A stretch of 64,000 bases of DNA from Laccaria trichodermophora (GCA_018417955.1 JACTVC010000040.1:1-64000), one strand, 5' to 3'; positions 34,271 through 47,031 are shown, numbered from the stretch's first letter. Notes: generated by a model not told the origin, from the letters alone. A program made the numbers and translations.

Positions 34271-35868
34271 CTACCTCGTCGGCAACGCAGGCGGTGTCTG
34301 CCCAGCACCACCAACATTAGAACCCATCTGCGCCTTGACAAAAGTCCTCCCCGCCCTCCTAACCAACGCCCTCTTCCCAACCCCCTTCAAATCAACATAA
34401 ACCAACCCCACATTCCTCGCCGTACCCGCCACAAGCAAGCTCGACCGCGCAGCCTCAGGTCCGTACGTGTGCCCCACAACTTTCCCGATCTCTTGTGTTG
34501 ATGTATCGAGCACTCTACGCGCGGAGTCGTCGATTGTTGAGAGGATGAGGTCGAGGGAGAGGAGGACACGGGTTTTTGTTGTTAGTTTTGGTGTGGGGGG
34601 AGTAGCTTGTGCGGGGAGAGGGGAAGGGGAAGTGCGTGTGGGGAGATTCGGAGGGGGCTTGGTTCCGTTGATTACAGCGTCGTAAGACGGTAGCGCGAAA
34701 TGTGACGTTGATGTAGAAGGAGAAGGCGTCCTTGGAGGCAAGGGTGGTGGGCTCCCACCTGGGGAGAGGTATCCTACAGAAGCAGGGGTAGACGACAAAT
34801 CCTGCCTCTCACGTCGTCTAGGCCGGGCACCCATCGCCCGCCGGATCATGCTGTCGATGTGGATTACGGTTTTTGAAGATACTTTTACGGCTTCGCCAGA
34901 GACGGCGTGTACTGACGCTAGGCCTTTCTGTGTACGTTCGGAAGTGAGGAAGACGAGGGCGCGAGGTGGGGGTGGTGGTGGTGGACCTGTGCGCGTGCTG
35001 GGACCAGAGCTGGAGGAGGGGTGGTGAGGTGAGGGGGTGGAATGGGCGACGTAGAGTGACGATGCGGTGGTTATGGTTGTGACGAGGAGGGAAGTTGTCA
35101 TTGATATGGCGTGGCTAGTGAACAGGAAAGTGAGCCAAAGGAACAGACAAAGATAGATAATAAGGAAACCTACCTTACGACAGAGGCAGACTTTGTGATC
35201 CAATTATGTTGGTCCGGAGGAACGATCCTCGCAAATGCCTCGAAAGCGTTTGCGTCGCGTTCCCTCGTCGACACCTCTGGGACATCGATGATAACAGGAT
35301 CGTTCTCGTGCCCCTTTTCATACATAACAGGATCCTCCGTGATCCTAAACCTATCCTCAATCTCACCAAGAACTTCCCCCGTCTTCTCATCAACCATAAC
35401 AAGATGACCTCGTAAATCTTTATCACCCCTCGTTATCCCGCTGTTTCCCAAGTTTCGAGGTGCCACAGGGGCGGAAGCCTGTTGCCCCAACCCACGAAGA
35501 TCTGCAACATACTGCGCCAAGATACCTTCAAACGTATCCAGATCCTCTTGTTGGTGTTGGTTTGAATCACCGCGATCCAAACGAATAGTAAGCACCAACT
35601 CAGCCGGATCCTGCGGTATCGCCTGGAACGTATATACCCTGCTCCCCGTACCATCCCTCCGCTGAACAACGCGAGCAGGGTCGATCGGTAGCTCCGAGGT
35701 GTTGAGGCGAAGGACGAGATAAACGTCGCGGTCGTTTGATGCTTCTGGGATGGACATGGTTACACATTCTAAAGCTAGCACCCCAGATTCGGTAGATCCT
35801 GTTGAGGAGTCGTATAGACTCGAGTTTGGGATGGTGATGAGGACGAAGGCTTCTGGAGGTACGTGCAT
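34271..35868 (-). CDS. Spartin/senescence-domain protein, 512 aa, two exons
   Basis: Exons 35868-35174 and 35114-34271 with a 59-nt intron, in phase. The N-terminal half (VLITIPNSSLYD, ECVTMSIPE, VYLVLRLNTSELPI) resembles the domain that precedes the plant-type senescence domain in fungal and spartin-like proteins. From the intron onward the senescence-associated domain is visible: FARIVPPDQHNWITKSASVV, TTSLLVTTITTASSLYVA, then RVLDTSTQEIGKVVGHTYGP and GLVYVDLKGVGKRALV. A Pro/Ser-rich, low-complexity insertion of about 130 residues splits the domain. Homologues act at lipid droplets and endosomal membranes. The role in this organism is inferred only from family membership. Confidence 0.8.
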
Positions 35869-38622
35869 GGTGTGGAATGTGGGGAAAGGGGGAAAGGATG
35901 AGTTTTGTTTTTATTTGAAGGAAGGACCTTCGCTTGGCATCGATCGTGGAGGGTTGAGGCTGTGGGTGAGGCTATCCGGAGGATGACGACAAGCGCAGTG
36001 GATCGACACCACAATGAGCCACTTTGCATTATTCCGGGATTGAGAAAGGGGAACCAATAATGCGAACTACTGCGTAGGAGCTTGGTAGGAGTCGATGAGT
36101 CGCGGATCCGGAAAACATATTGCAAAGCTGAAAATTCGTACTTCCGTGCCACTTTGATCCGCCAATTGTAGCTCTCGTCTCTACCTCGACTCTGCAAAGG
36201 ATAATTGATACTGGTTGAAGTCGCCATTCTCGGGTGTGCAAGGAGGCTAAAGCGCTAACCACCCACATACCGTTGAATGAGCTTCCGCTCAGCGAGCGCC
36301 GAGTACCGCACCAGTCGTACACGAATCAGCCTTGCGTCTACGTAGTAACATACCATCTCTCATCCCCAGTGAAAATGAAGGAAAACCAAACCGAACCATA
36401 CTGAGCTAATTATAAGCAACACAACGTCATCGATCCAAATCGAGCTGGACCCCTTCTCGCGCTCGACACGATTGAAGGAAATCCATCCCCACTACTCGTC
36501 AAATTCCTCTGCAACAGTATGAAACCCCATGAGTCCTGTTGTGTAGACGCACTCCTGAGAAATTTGCCCGACGAATGTGCTCCGTTGCGCACGCCGCAAA
36601 CCGACTCCCCAACCCCACACCAAATCACAACACGTGCATGCCTCAGCACTTTTTCTTTATTACTCCCATCTCGCTCCAACCTGCCGCAGCCTCTCCGTCG
36701 CCCTCCTCTTCCCCACCACATTACTATCTCGCGCCGTCTCCATGATACTTCCACCAAACGATCTCCCGGCCAGCCGGCGTTGGTCACCTCTCTGGCTTCA
36801 GTCGCTCTAAGATGTAGACTCTCGCATCGTTAAGGGAGAAGACCACAGGTCGTCGATGGGTATTTCGACGGTTGTATGCGGTCTTCCATGTGACGGCATT
36901 TGTGCTAGGATCTAGTAAGAACCCCCTTTGCATTGGTGAAGAATCTAAGTTGATTATATGCGACGTACGTGCGCCGTTCAGTCACAGGGCTATGCACGCT
37001 TGGTGGTCTTTGGTTTACAGTACACATCCCGGGTAAAGACAGTTGTTTTTAAAAGGTAGGGACCCTCATTCTGTTTAATTCTTTGGTGTATGCTGACTAT
37101 ATGCGTCGAAATTTAGCTTCAGCGCCCCGCCTTGCAACACATGCAGTCAAGTCGAAGGAGAAGTATGAGGGGAAGGCATCTGAAGCTGAGATTTCTGAGA
37201 TATGGGAGAAAGTGAGTCCGTCATTCTGGGGCATACGCGGTTTGCTCACTCCACATTCCATCCAACACCTTCTCGGTAATCAGACCTCTGATTAAGTGAC
37301 GAAAGCCACGGCAAGAAATCATCTCATGCGAAGACGGCACGAGAAATTTGAGAACAAGGCAGACAAGGCCACGAGAAATGGTACGTATGTTTTCGGATTC
37401 TCGGAAGCATGATGACTGACGTTATAACAAAGCGGCATAACGACCAGTCGTTTCTGCTAGCTGGCATTGGCACCTGCAAATGTGGTTCGTGAAGTGTAAC
37501 GTTGTTGATTTTTTCGTTGTCAGCGCTGTTTATTTTTATTTCCAGAATTCTTTACTTTACGACGTCCCTTCAACATGACAAATTCATTATTGCCGCCGCC
37601 TCAAATCGCGCTTGAGAATTTCAGCAATAGCGCTGGAGAAAGACAAGAAAGGAATGGGAAGTAACATAGGCGGGTTGGTGCCGGGACCAAAAAATAAACA
37701 GTACGTTCCATCATTTCGAACGATATTTTCTCATAACTCCGGTTTACGTAGCAGCACGCATCGTACTTGGTCCTTAAGCAAGGTCCGTTTTCTCATCAAC
37801 ACTCCCCGCTCTCTGGTCGCCTCGCTCAGGCCGGTGACTGTTTTAGTATGTCACTTCAACTGCTCACACTTAAATTTCTCACTGACTGTGTTTTTCAAGC
37901 ACCTGACATGTCGTAGAACCCAAGTAGAACCCGCGTCTTGTGGCAAGTCGTCTTTTTTTTGCCTTTTCTGTTCTTTTCTGACTTGGCGGTTTCAGTTGCG
38001 CCGTTCAATTTGGCTCGCTTAGATCTCCGGCGCACTCTATGCCGCTCCTCGCCATTCTCAGTCACTTTTGCTCAACGGCCAAGTCTTGGAACGGATTCTC
38101 AAGGTCTCGGTTTTGCTCGATTCCATTCAATATGCTCAGACACTTCGTTTCTGTCTGGATCGATGTGGTTTGGTCGCATTGTCCACCATCAGTTTGCTCT
38201 CGCTAGATTAGATTTGGTTTCGGTTAGATAGCTCTCGATGTAGCTGGGTTTGAAATCTAGCCAGACTTGTAAAAGTCTCTATCGTCGAACCACATCTAAA
38301 TCATTAGATTTGACTCGACGTGGTTCGACCCCCTTAGCCCTCATTTTCACTGGGTCTCATCATGCATCAGTCCTTCTCATCTTTTCTTTCTCACTGCAGC
38401 TCAGTCATGCACCCTCAGCTTACGTCTGAACTCTCTGTCGCATACCTACCAGCGCCTAGCTCGCCCTGCACCTTATTAATACACCGCTGACTGATCATCA
38501 CCTCACCTTGGTTTCAGATTGCACAATTCTTCCCAAGTCCTGGCGTATGAAAGAACTTTGGGCTTCTTGAATTCATCTTCACAAGTTTTATTCAACTCCC
38601 ACCACCTACCACCGCCAAAACC
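35869..38622. other. Long gene-poor stretch
   Basis: I find no confident gene. A coding-like fragment at 37083-37215 (YADYMRRNLASAPRLATHAV, KEKYEGKASEAEISEIWEK) ends at a GTGAGT donor-like site, and 37300-37380 could continue it; it may be a gene relic. The stretch 37900-38360 is rich in T and in GATTTG/CGGTTAG-type short motifs. The final 120 bases match the upstream region of the other SDR gene in inverted orientation and hold the promoter of SDR copy 2. Confidence 0.4.
38284..38329. repeat. 10-bp perfect inverted repeat with 26-bp spacer
   Basis: GTCGAACCAC (38284-38293) and GTGGTTCGAC (38320-38329) are perfect inverted repeats. The spacer itself holds CTAAATC and GATTT in opposite orientation, so the whole 46 bases could fold into one imperfect hairpin. 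It may be a small transposon end or a regulatory palindrome. Confidence 0.5.
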
Positions 38623-39493
38623 ATGTCTCTCGTCGCGTTTATCATTGGCGCAGGACCCCACATCGGTGCTGCCGTCGGCACCATTCTCAAGCAGAACGGG
38701 TACCGCATCGCGCTTGGTTCCCGAAACCCTAAGATCGACAAGGAGACGGAAGAAGGGTTCTACCCGGTCAAAGTAGATGCTAGCAGCTCTGAGAGCATTC
38801 AAGCTGCGTTCCGAACTGTCAATGCAGAGCTTGGTCCTCCTAATGTCGTCATCTACAATGGTAAGCCTTCAATTTCAATCGTTTATACTACATGTATCTA
38901 ATTTCGAATGTCTACAAGCGGCATCGTTTATCCCTCTACCAACCCCCGAAGATCCACTTTCTCTCCCTCTAGAGTCTTTCCAGAGCTCGACGGCCGTTGG
39001 CCTCGGAGTGTTCGCTGCAGCCCAACAAGCCATCACAGGATTCCGATCTGAAGTGCACAAAGACTCGCCGAAAGCGTTCATCGTTACAGGCAACCTGTTA
39101 CCCTTCACCTCCGCGTTGCCGGCGTATACTTCTTTGGATGTACAGAAAGTGGTAGCGGCGAGGCTTGTCGAGACCTTTGCAGCGGCGTATAAAGACGACA
39201 TTGGGTATGTATCATCGTTTTTTTTTTGGCGATATGTTTTGGTACTTACTATGAAACCATAGCTTTTATTTTGCTTCTCTTGTCTCACCCAGCGGGGAGC
39301 TGCCCAAGGGAGACTTCCCCAAGAGTGCTGAGACGCATGCTCAAGTGTACTGGGAGCTCATTAATAGGAGGACTCAAGGGAATTGGGATCATCGGTGAGC
39401 TAGTTTTGGTCTATTCTTTCAACTCACTCTAACCATTTAATTTACAGTTTCACATTAGATGGTAAAAAGCTTCCTGGCTATGAGAAGTCCTAG
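38623..39493 (+). CDS. Short-chain dehydrogenase/reductase, copy 2, 233 aa, four exons
   Basis: Inverted paralogue of the gene at 33059-33939, with the same four-exon plan: 38623-38860, 38919-39204, 39263-39394 and 39448-39493. It keeps IIGAGPHIGAAVGTILKQNG at the N-terminus, the AFIVTGNLLPF block, YTSLDVQKVVAARLVE with the altered Tyr/Lys spacing, and the LDGKKLPGYEKS C-terminus. Most differences are conservative, with a cluster in exon 3 (GELPKGDF and ELINRRTQ against GEISLEDF and DIINSGIQ). Upstream sequence is also shared: both genes are preceded by a GATTGCACAAT element and a related leader, so the duplication included the promoter. Confidence 0.85.
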
Positions 39494-39750
39494 GTGTGGC
39501 GGTTTTCTTATGCTGGAGTCGAAACTATGCTGTTCTCGAGTATGTCGGATGAAGCGACGTTGAGGTGGAGCCGCAACTTGAAGTTTGATTGTAGAATGAT
39601 ACCTCGGCATAATATTCTAGCCTATCTGTATTGTACCACCACTATTTGTGGCAGAACAAGCACGACCATGATCAAAGCTTCCATAAGAAATAACTTTGTG
39701 CATTGTGTTTGCTTCATGTAGTTCTTGCCAACGTTATCTCGAAATCAACC

Positions 39751-40540
39751 ATGCCTCAACTCGCCGTCCTCGGAGCTTCTCCCCCGGTCACACTTTCAAA
39801 TCAAAGAAGAAAATGGGAAAATCCAATAACTTACCTACAGGCGCTGCCAGCCGCGTGGGCCGCTGCTGTTGGAGCTCAGGACATCAACTTTGTACCAGCC
39901 CCTGCACCCAAGTCTTGGACTCCAAGATGGTTTTTTAGCATCCGATTAATGAGTACGCTGCCGCAGATTCCAAGAAACTGAAGGATGACAAAAAACGGAC
40001 TATCGAAACCCTGCCCGCCTTTGAAGCAGTTGCAAGAGAATTGGCAGAAGCCATTGAGGTAAATGGCGTCACGGTTCACTGGCACTGCACCGCTCCGTTG
40101 TTTTCAAAAATGAACTTTTCCTAGGTTCATGAGTTCTAATTGGCAGCAATGTGCGTTGTACAGAAAGGGCAGAAGAAACACGCATTGCGCAAGCCCTTTC
40201 TGCAGCTGAGGTTTGTTTTTCGTTATATGGCGCGAAAACACTCTAACACCGGCACGTATACAATTTCAGGATAAGCCAGTTCAAAAAGCAGAACGTACTG
40301 CCTTACACGCTGCTACTGATGCCCTCCTTGGTGATGATGTTGAGAGAAAACACACGGTTCTCAACGGCTTCTTGTTCGACGCTGGCGATTTGGATGGCGT
40401 TTCTTGTGAGTCTCCCTAGCCCCGGCACCTCCCGATACATCACTAATCGTTTCACAGCAGACTCACGGATAACGGAAATTACACAGCTCATCGTCAACCC
40501 TCCTCGTGCACCAACACCCGACGATTCACGAACCGATTGA
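39751..40540 (+). CDS. Hypothetical Ala/Lys-rich protein, partly resolved
   Basis: Not recognised. Coding-like exons: 39751-39891, 39939-40058 (KLKDDKKRTIETLPAFEAVA), about 40170-40210 (AEETRIAQALSAAE), 40270-40405 (AERTALHAATDALLGDDVER) and 40458-40540. They suggest an alpha-helical, charged protein. The junction between 40058 and 40170 could not be resolved in phase. A second reading of the last exon continues to 40629 with an acidic tail (AESDAQTDPEVPVSEGPD), which hints at a frameshift or an alternative acceptor. It may be a live gene with unusual introns or a young pseudogene. Confidence 0.35.
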
Positions 40541-41317
40541 AGAAGAGCAGGAGGACCCCACCCGCTGAATCCGATGCTCAAACTGATCCTGAGGTCCCTG
40601 TTAGTGAAGGCCCCGATGTCACCACATAAATGAGACTCTGAAAGAATGTCCGTTGAGCCTCAGAAACACATTCCCAAGGTTGTAGCATCGACGATTCAAG
40701 TCGAAGCTGTCGCGGTAAACGGGCATATATAAAGATTCCCTCACATCAGGACCTGTCCAGGTATGTGGCCAACTGTCTGCTCATGAACATTCTTTGCTTA
40801 TAGTTACTGTCTTAAAGGCAATCCTGAACCGGGCAGACTCAGACGACTCGAGTCTTCCCCCCAACGCCATCGTCCAGGCAGATTTCAAGGCATTAGGCTC
40901 CGTCACCTCCGCAGAAATTGAGGCCCCAGAGGCAGTGGAACCCATTGTGAACGGCACCAACCACGTCGAGCTGTCTAAGACGTGGCGGCTTGTGCCAAAG
41001 TCGTCGCTTAGCGTCATGAGGTAGCGAATTTTGGGGAAGCAAGAGTCGTACGACAGTGCTGATTTCGCATTATAGGTGAACAGAACACTCGCAAGGTGTT
41101 GCGTACCACTGATGACGAATTGCTGCCAGGTAAATGCGTGGGTAGCGCCCAACTTGAAAACATGAGGCTGTCACGAGCGTCTGCTCCAAGGAACGCAACG
41201 CATTGCATGCACAATTGGTACACGCCTTTTCTGCGTTTCTGTTTCAATCCTGGCCATCGCCGAACTGCATAAGAGATGAAGAGATAAAAACGATTGGTCT
41301 GATAAATAGCATGCAAG
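40541..41317 (+). other. Coding-like segments, gene not resolved
   Basis: A frame starting at about 40645 (EPQKHIPKVVASTIQVEAVA) stops at a GTAAAC site, and 40800-41022 reads as hydrophilic protein (LNRADSDDSSLPPNAIVQAD, SAEIEAPEAVEPIV) up to a GTAGCG site. Neither could be linked in phase to each other or to the gene at 41318. They may be exons of one small gene or remnants. Confidence 0.3.
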
Positions 41318-42087
41318 ATGGAAGACGACCTCCCAAAAGGTCTAACACGAAAGTCATCTATCCTAGACATGTCCGACCTTGGCGAACCCGCTATCGACCC
41401 CAACAATGACGAACAAAACTTGAAGATGCTGGTGTGTAAAATCAAGGTCCCTCATGTGGCACATAATGGGATGTATACATCTGTGGTGCGAACGCCTCGC
41501 GGGAATCGTGCTCAACGCGGACAGAGTGAGTTTTTTTGATGAATATACTGCTTGAGTTTAGAGTACTCATCAATGAGTGATACCGCTGTCAGCATCTATA
41601 ATCCATCTCGAGGAATTCGGAATAAGCGGGGCATTCCTCAACAAGACATACCAGAGCATCATCATCGTGGTCGACATCCTTCTCGTCGATGCTGCCGATC
41701 CAGAAGACATCAAGCTTTGGTATGTAGAGGACGAAGGCCCGCGTTTTCCTGTCGTCGATCCGGATAGTGCGAGGTTGCTGATGAGGGAATGGAAGGCTCT
41801 TCGCACGAACCAAACTTACAACGTCATGGATGCAATGGACAATATGGTGAAGAAGCATGTGTCCTTTGATCCACGCAGCGAGAAGGTGATGGTGGTGGTT
41901 CATTGGATTGGGACGGATGGGAATTGTCAGGCGTATATCAATATCAACGCGAGGGTGTATTATAAAGTGAGTCTCAGTCTTTGCGAAGCTTTATTGACTG
42001 GCTGATAAACTTTCAATTTGATAGGAGGAGTTACTACAGCCAGCTGCTCGACCTTTACCAGCCAACCGCCTCATTGGTGGATCATAA
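41318..42087 (+). CDS. Hypothetical protein, 214 aa, three exons
   Basis: Not recognised. Exons 41318-41525, 41593-41966 and 42025-42087; introns of 67 and 58 nt keep the phase. The middle exon reads as a globular protein (GAFLNKTYQSIIIVVDILLV, DPEDIKLWYVEDEGPRFPVV, KVMVVVHWIGTDGNCQAYIN) with alternating beta-like hydrophobic stretches. No signal peptide or transmembrane span. An ATG seven bases upstream (41311) is in another frame. The gene appears intact and lies in a run of small hypothetical genes. Confidence 0.6.
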
Positions 42088-43202
42088 GCGATCCTTTCCC
42101 GCCTTATTCTTTTAAACTTCACAAATAATCGGTTCGATACAAGTGTAACTAATTAATCAAATATGGAATTTCATTCAATAGGGTACAACCACATTCAACG
42201 GACGGATTGAAACAATGACTTAAAGTCTCTGACGCCCAGGTTGACTCGGATTTTCGCCGTTGCACCCAGTGCGGCCGCATCACAACAGCAAGTCGCGATA
42301 AGAAGACACCTGAACTTCTTGGCCAACTAGAGCGTCTCTTTTGAGCTGTCAATACCCTATCTCTCTATCTTATTACATTCGTATTCGCTGATAAGACACG
42401 CTCAGCGCTGATCAAACCTTCAGACCACGCTGCACGCATGTCCAACTGTACGCCTCGGTGCACCGGCTTTTGAGCTCTAACTCCGTGCTCTCAGTAATTT
42501 CTCATGGAGAAAGCCTAGCCAGACGTTAGAGAATGGACAACTGCGGTGGAGCATACTTGGTCTATTTTTAATCGAACAAAAATAGCGCACGATTAAAAAT
42601 AACCTGCGAAATTCAGGAGTGGGTATGCACATTCTAGCACATATGTCTTTCGTAACTCTCGACCACGCCCTAGCGTCATTGCGGGCCATAATCCGAGTCG
42701 TGGATTCTTTTCTCACAAGCTGCGGACTTGATAAGAGACAAGGCTACTTTATCGGTCCAATGCAAGTACTTTGAGGCTTGAGCGTTGGCACCTGTGGGCA
42801 AAAATTCTGGACAGTCACAGCCTCCGCAGTCTGAATTAGTTGTCTCCAGATAACGCTGGCTTTGGTCGCCTCGTGGGCGCCCTATCTTTACCCAAACGAT
42901 CCTTATTCGAGTATTTGTTAGAAGAGATATCTTATTTCAATGTTCCCTTTGTATTCAAGGAGAGGACGTAAGCCTTTCGGAGGCACAGAGCAGAGAGGTA
43001 TGCGACGTGTCGTAAAAAAAATGTGCGGGTAAAATGATGTCCATCCAATGTAAAGGAATGAGTATACAACAAAGTCAGATGAATAAGAGTCCCGACGAGA
43101 TCGCTGCAACGCGAAAGACCAAAAGTGCGTGCGTGCCAGAGAAGAAGCGAGAGATGGCCAAGAAAGATTATTTAAATAATATAGTCCGTGAGTTGATTGA
43201 TA
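42088..43202. other. Intergenic, no feature seen
   Basis: Short frames only. The right end (about 43020-43200) is probably the 3' UTR of the copper radical oxidase gene on the minus strand. ATTTAAATAATATA near 43168 is AT-rich. Confidence 0.45.
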
Positions 43203-45800
43203 CTAGATTCCGCCACCACCATATGCGGCTGGGGGCGCTGCGCCAGGGGGTGGAGTCTCAGGCATCGAGCTGAAACTCTGCTGATAAGAATGCCTACCCA
43301 TGGGTCCCGCATCGTTCATCGCGTGCGTCATGGGTGGTCGCGTGTAGGGGTCATACGAATCCATGCTCACGCCCGCTGAGCTACCTCGCCATGCAGCCTC
43401 GTCTCTGTACGGAGCAGAGAAATCGACGCTGCTCGAGTTCCACGCGTGATTGTAGTCTGTCTGATGAAGAGGAAGAGAGGCGGACGCGTCATCGCTTGCT
43501 AGGACGCCGGCTTTGGGTGTGCTCATCGCCATGTCAGCGTAGGCTGTAGAGGAAGGAGGCGTGGCGGCTCTTCTACGGCGTGCGAGAATAACAGCAACGA
43601 TGGCACCAAGGATACCGATGAGGGCGATCCCTCCCACGACTCCACCGACAATAGTACCAGTAGAGGGTGTAGAGCTGTGCGATGCGGTTCCATTCCCATT
43701 CCCGGTGCTAGTGGCGCTGCTGGTTGCGCTGGCTTGGACACCACCAGTTGCGGATGCCAGACGGACGGAATCTGGGAGGGTGCTCGCAGCTGACGTGGGC
43801 TGGGTACCGATCTTACCGTTGCCCAAGATAACGTAGGTCCCGTTACTTGGGATGCCGTTCATTACGACATAGAGGAACGCGGGTCCAGGTTGGAAGATGT
43901 TGGGGTTGGGAGGGGCTTGTGCGACATGTAGAGTGAGAGAGCCATTACTGTTCACTGTGTACGTGTTGTTGAGCTGCAAGTAGCGTTGGCCCATGTTCAT
44001 AGCGTGCGTTGTGAAACCTCCACGGATGAGAACGACCTTGGTCGCATCTGCAGCGTCGTTCGATGAGCCGGTGTACGAAGTCGAGGGGATAGTAATGTCG
44101 AAAGGGCTTCCACCGTAAGAAATGGTCTTGGGAACGCCAGAAGGCACTGGGCGATTTGTTGCGTTGAAGTACGGCGGGTAAAATATCTCGATCTTGTAAG
44201 TTGTTGGGAAGATGGTTGTCAGATTGACATCGGAGTTGGGGTTGGAACCTGCGATCATAACGGATGCATCTGGAAGGAGCATGGCGGAGGAGTGGTAGAG
44301 ACGTGGAATGGTGGATGACTGCAAACCGGCATTAGACCAGCGACTTCCTGCAGGCGCGTTGGGGTCGTAGATGGCTGGTGTGAGGACTGGTCCAGAGGCA
44401 AGCGACATACCCCAGGGCATAGTGCTCATGTCAGGATTTACGAGAGTTGAGGTAGCGTATCCGGCCGTGCCGTTCAAACCACCATTCACAACAAGAAGTT
44501 TTCCATCAGGAAGAATGATAAACTGGCCCATAGTACGGCCTTCAATCATATTGTCGTCTTGTACGTAGACTGGTGCTGAGCCATCGGCGGGTTCAGGAGT
44601 GATTCGCTGACAATCCCGGGATGCGGGTTGATTCCATGTCTCAACGTAGGGAAAACGATAGTCTCCGTAGCTGTATGAGGGCATGTCTTGCCCACCGCAG
44701 AAGAGGATGGTCGGGACATAATTGTTCGCTGGAGTAAGAGGTAACATGGCAACAGCACCAGATGCTGGGTAGACGCGAACAACGTTGTTGGGCATGTCGG
44801 GCAAAGCAGTTTCGACATTGGCATTAGCATCCCACAACACTGGAAAAAAGTAAAAGGGTTGGAATTAATGAGATAGGAAGCGAAGGTTGTAGACCTACTG
44901 GATGAAGTATTAGCTTGTAGGAACATTTTACCCGACGGCATTAAGAATGTATGAGCATATGCATTGAGGCCAGATGTTTTGATCAAGAACTGCATTACTT
45001 GAGGGGTACCAGACTTGGCTGGGAAAAATTCGAATGTGCTTTCTGCTTGGCCTTGCTCAAACTGTGGGTCAGTGTTGGGGTACATACGATTGACGTATCC
45101 CCCAAGAACAAAGCCCCCAATAATCACAATGGTGCCATCGCCGAGGGGCTCTGCCGCTGAGTACCATCGTTGCTTCTGCATGGCAAGGAGTGTCGAGTCA
45201 TCAAACCATTGACAATTCGATGACGCGAAGTTGTCGGTACTGGTGCATGGGTTTAGTATACGAATCGATCGTGAGCCATCGAAATCCTGTAATGTCGAGT
45301 CCCAACTTGCTGACCCTCCACCTGGGTATACTTGTGAGCCAAGCCCTCCTCCTGGTGCGACCGCGTTGTTTCCGCCGAATGTAACATATGATCCATTCGG
45401 TAGGTGCATGCCGGATGCGCAAAACACGTTGGACGGCACGTCCATCACAGTTGTTTTATGCGAATTTATATCCCTGAGGACGTCCGCATGGTCAGTGGAA
45501 AAAGATGGGCAACATCGCGGAGGACTTACCACACTGCTCCCCAAGCGGGATGGCCATTGATAACGGCAGCGTTCATCTCCGCCTTGTCTAGAATGTACAC
45601 CTTTTCTTCATTACCAACGAACAACTACAAGAGCAGGAAGTTGAGATGGATAACGGTGACGATAATGTGAAGAACCTTACCATCATCGCACTGATTAGAC
45701 TGTTCCCTCCATCCACGAGAGAGCCTGCTGTGATCGCAGAGACAGGGGACGATGCGGACGCGAGGCATAGCGCCAGCAAGGACAATGGGGAAAGCAACAT
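43203..45800 (-). CDS. Copper radical oxidase (glyoxal oxidase family) with membrane anchor, 808 aa, four exons
   Basis: Extracellular oxidase of the galactose/glyoxal oxidase superfamily. It oxidises aldehydes or alcohols and makes H2O2, a supply for lignin-modifying peroxidases. Exons: 45800-45681, 45624-45530, 45473-44899 and 44839-43203. There is a signal peptide (MLLSPLSLLALCLASASSPV), then the glyoxal oxidase N-terminal domain with NVFCASG (Cys90) and QRWYSAAEPLGDG (Tyr176), the pair expected to form the Tyr-Cys radical cofactor. RLYHSS (Tyr445-His446) and GGFTTHAMNMGQRYL (His542) supply copper ligands in the propeller and the C-terminal DUF1929 domain. After a Ser/Thr-rich stalk comes one membrane span (about residues 659-683) and a cytoplasmic tail of about 120 residues. 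The anchor resembles CRO-type membrane-bound members rather than secreted GLX. Confidence 0.92.
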
Positions 45801-47031
45801 GTTGAAGGAAGCAGCCCCGCGCCGCGAAAATTGAGAAATACGTAAGTAAGGTTGAGGGAAGAGGAAGAGATGGAATGGAGGAGCTTGGAAGAGTTTCCGT
45901 TCTTGTCCTGTTGTTGTTTAGTGGGGAGCGGTAACACTGCCCCTCGAACCTGAAGCCAGAAGATGTTCCAAATTTAGAGGACCTGCCAAGTGCCGCAACC
46001 GACCATATTTGACACCATGCCGAGAGCTACAAAAACAAATTTGATATGGATCATTACAGATGCTCACAAGATGGATGGTAAAAAAGATTTACCTGGCCAA
46101 TGAGTGTGCTCTGAGACTTTTGAAGACTTTTGACCGTTGTTTGACCGACTGACGTATGCATTTCAACGGCGTCTTGGCCATCAACGACAAACGAGGGCCA
46201 AAACGGCCCTGTCGCCACCAGAACACGAGGTTTGCAACTTTTCGGAAAGACCCAGACAACGATATGAGTACCAGTTGTAAGAGTAATGCAGTAGCAGCCA
46301 GCAGCAGCTCATGATCATGGTCGCGCTTAACTGACAGCCACCCGATCAGCCTACAAAGTACTGTCGACGATCCCCTATTTCTGCACGCGACCTTAATTAA
46401 CTTTGTCGGTAAAGTCCATTGCCTTTCATTGCATATCAGATATCGAGTTGAAATTGAAATTTCAAACTTGTAGAAGTTTTCCAATCGTTTCAACGTTCGA
46501 TAGCTATCAACGTACACCACGTCACCAGAAGTCTTACAGAATTTATCCATCTCACGTCAGGGTAGAAACCGAGCAGTCGCGCAAAGCAACCAGCCTGCTC
46601 ATCTGCATGAACGTCCCATTTTTCGGGCGCCGGCCGGTCAATGAAGAAGAGCTTTTACAAATTTTCATTTTCTGAAGCCCACGAGATTCGGAGCGGGTGA
46701 GCTAAGTATAACCTTGCACTTTTTTTGTCCTGCCTTCCATCAATCCACAGGAATAAGAATCTCTCTGGACCATTCTCCTTACCCGCAGCCATAACTGCAG
46801 CGAATTGTCTCCAAAAAAAATCCGGTGGTCCTGGTCACCTGGGGTGAACGCACAAGATAAGTTACGTTCATCACGGGCTGCGGATGTCTTCAAGGAAAAA
46901 TTTGAGTCGGTCCCGAAGAATTGTGCCCGTCGTCGACTTCCCTGACAATTTCCAGCATCCCGGTTTGCCGTCGGGGGCGTTGGATGACGGTGGTTACTAA
47001 TCACACGAAAACAGCCGTGTAAAGTCTCGAC
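45801..47031. other. Intergenic, no confident gene
   Basis: Contains the presumed promoter of the copper radical oxidase (45801-46000) and the 3' flank of the membrane-protein gene. A 153-codon minus frame at 46089-46550 and a 100-codon frame at 46702-47004 show no domains. Confidence 0.4.

Noticed and set aside
35775..36322. Minus-strand frames upstream of the spartin-like gene
   Set aside because: They overlap the first exon in other frames and have no start or splice logic linking them to it.
46089..46550. 153-codon minus-strand frame
   Set aside because: No domain, no homology recognised, no conserved splice pattern; treated as chance.
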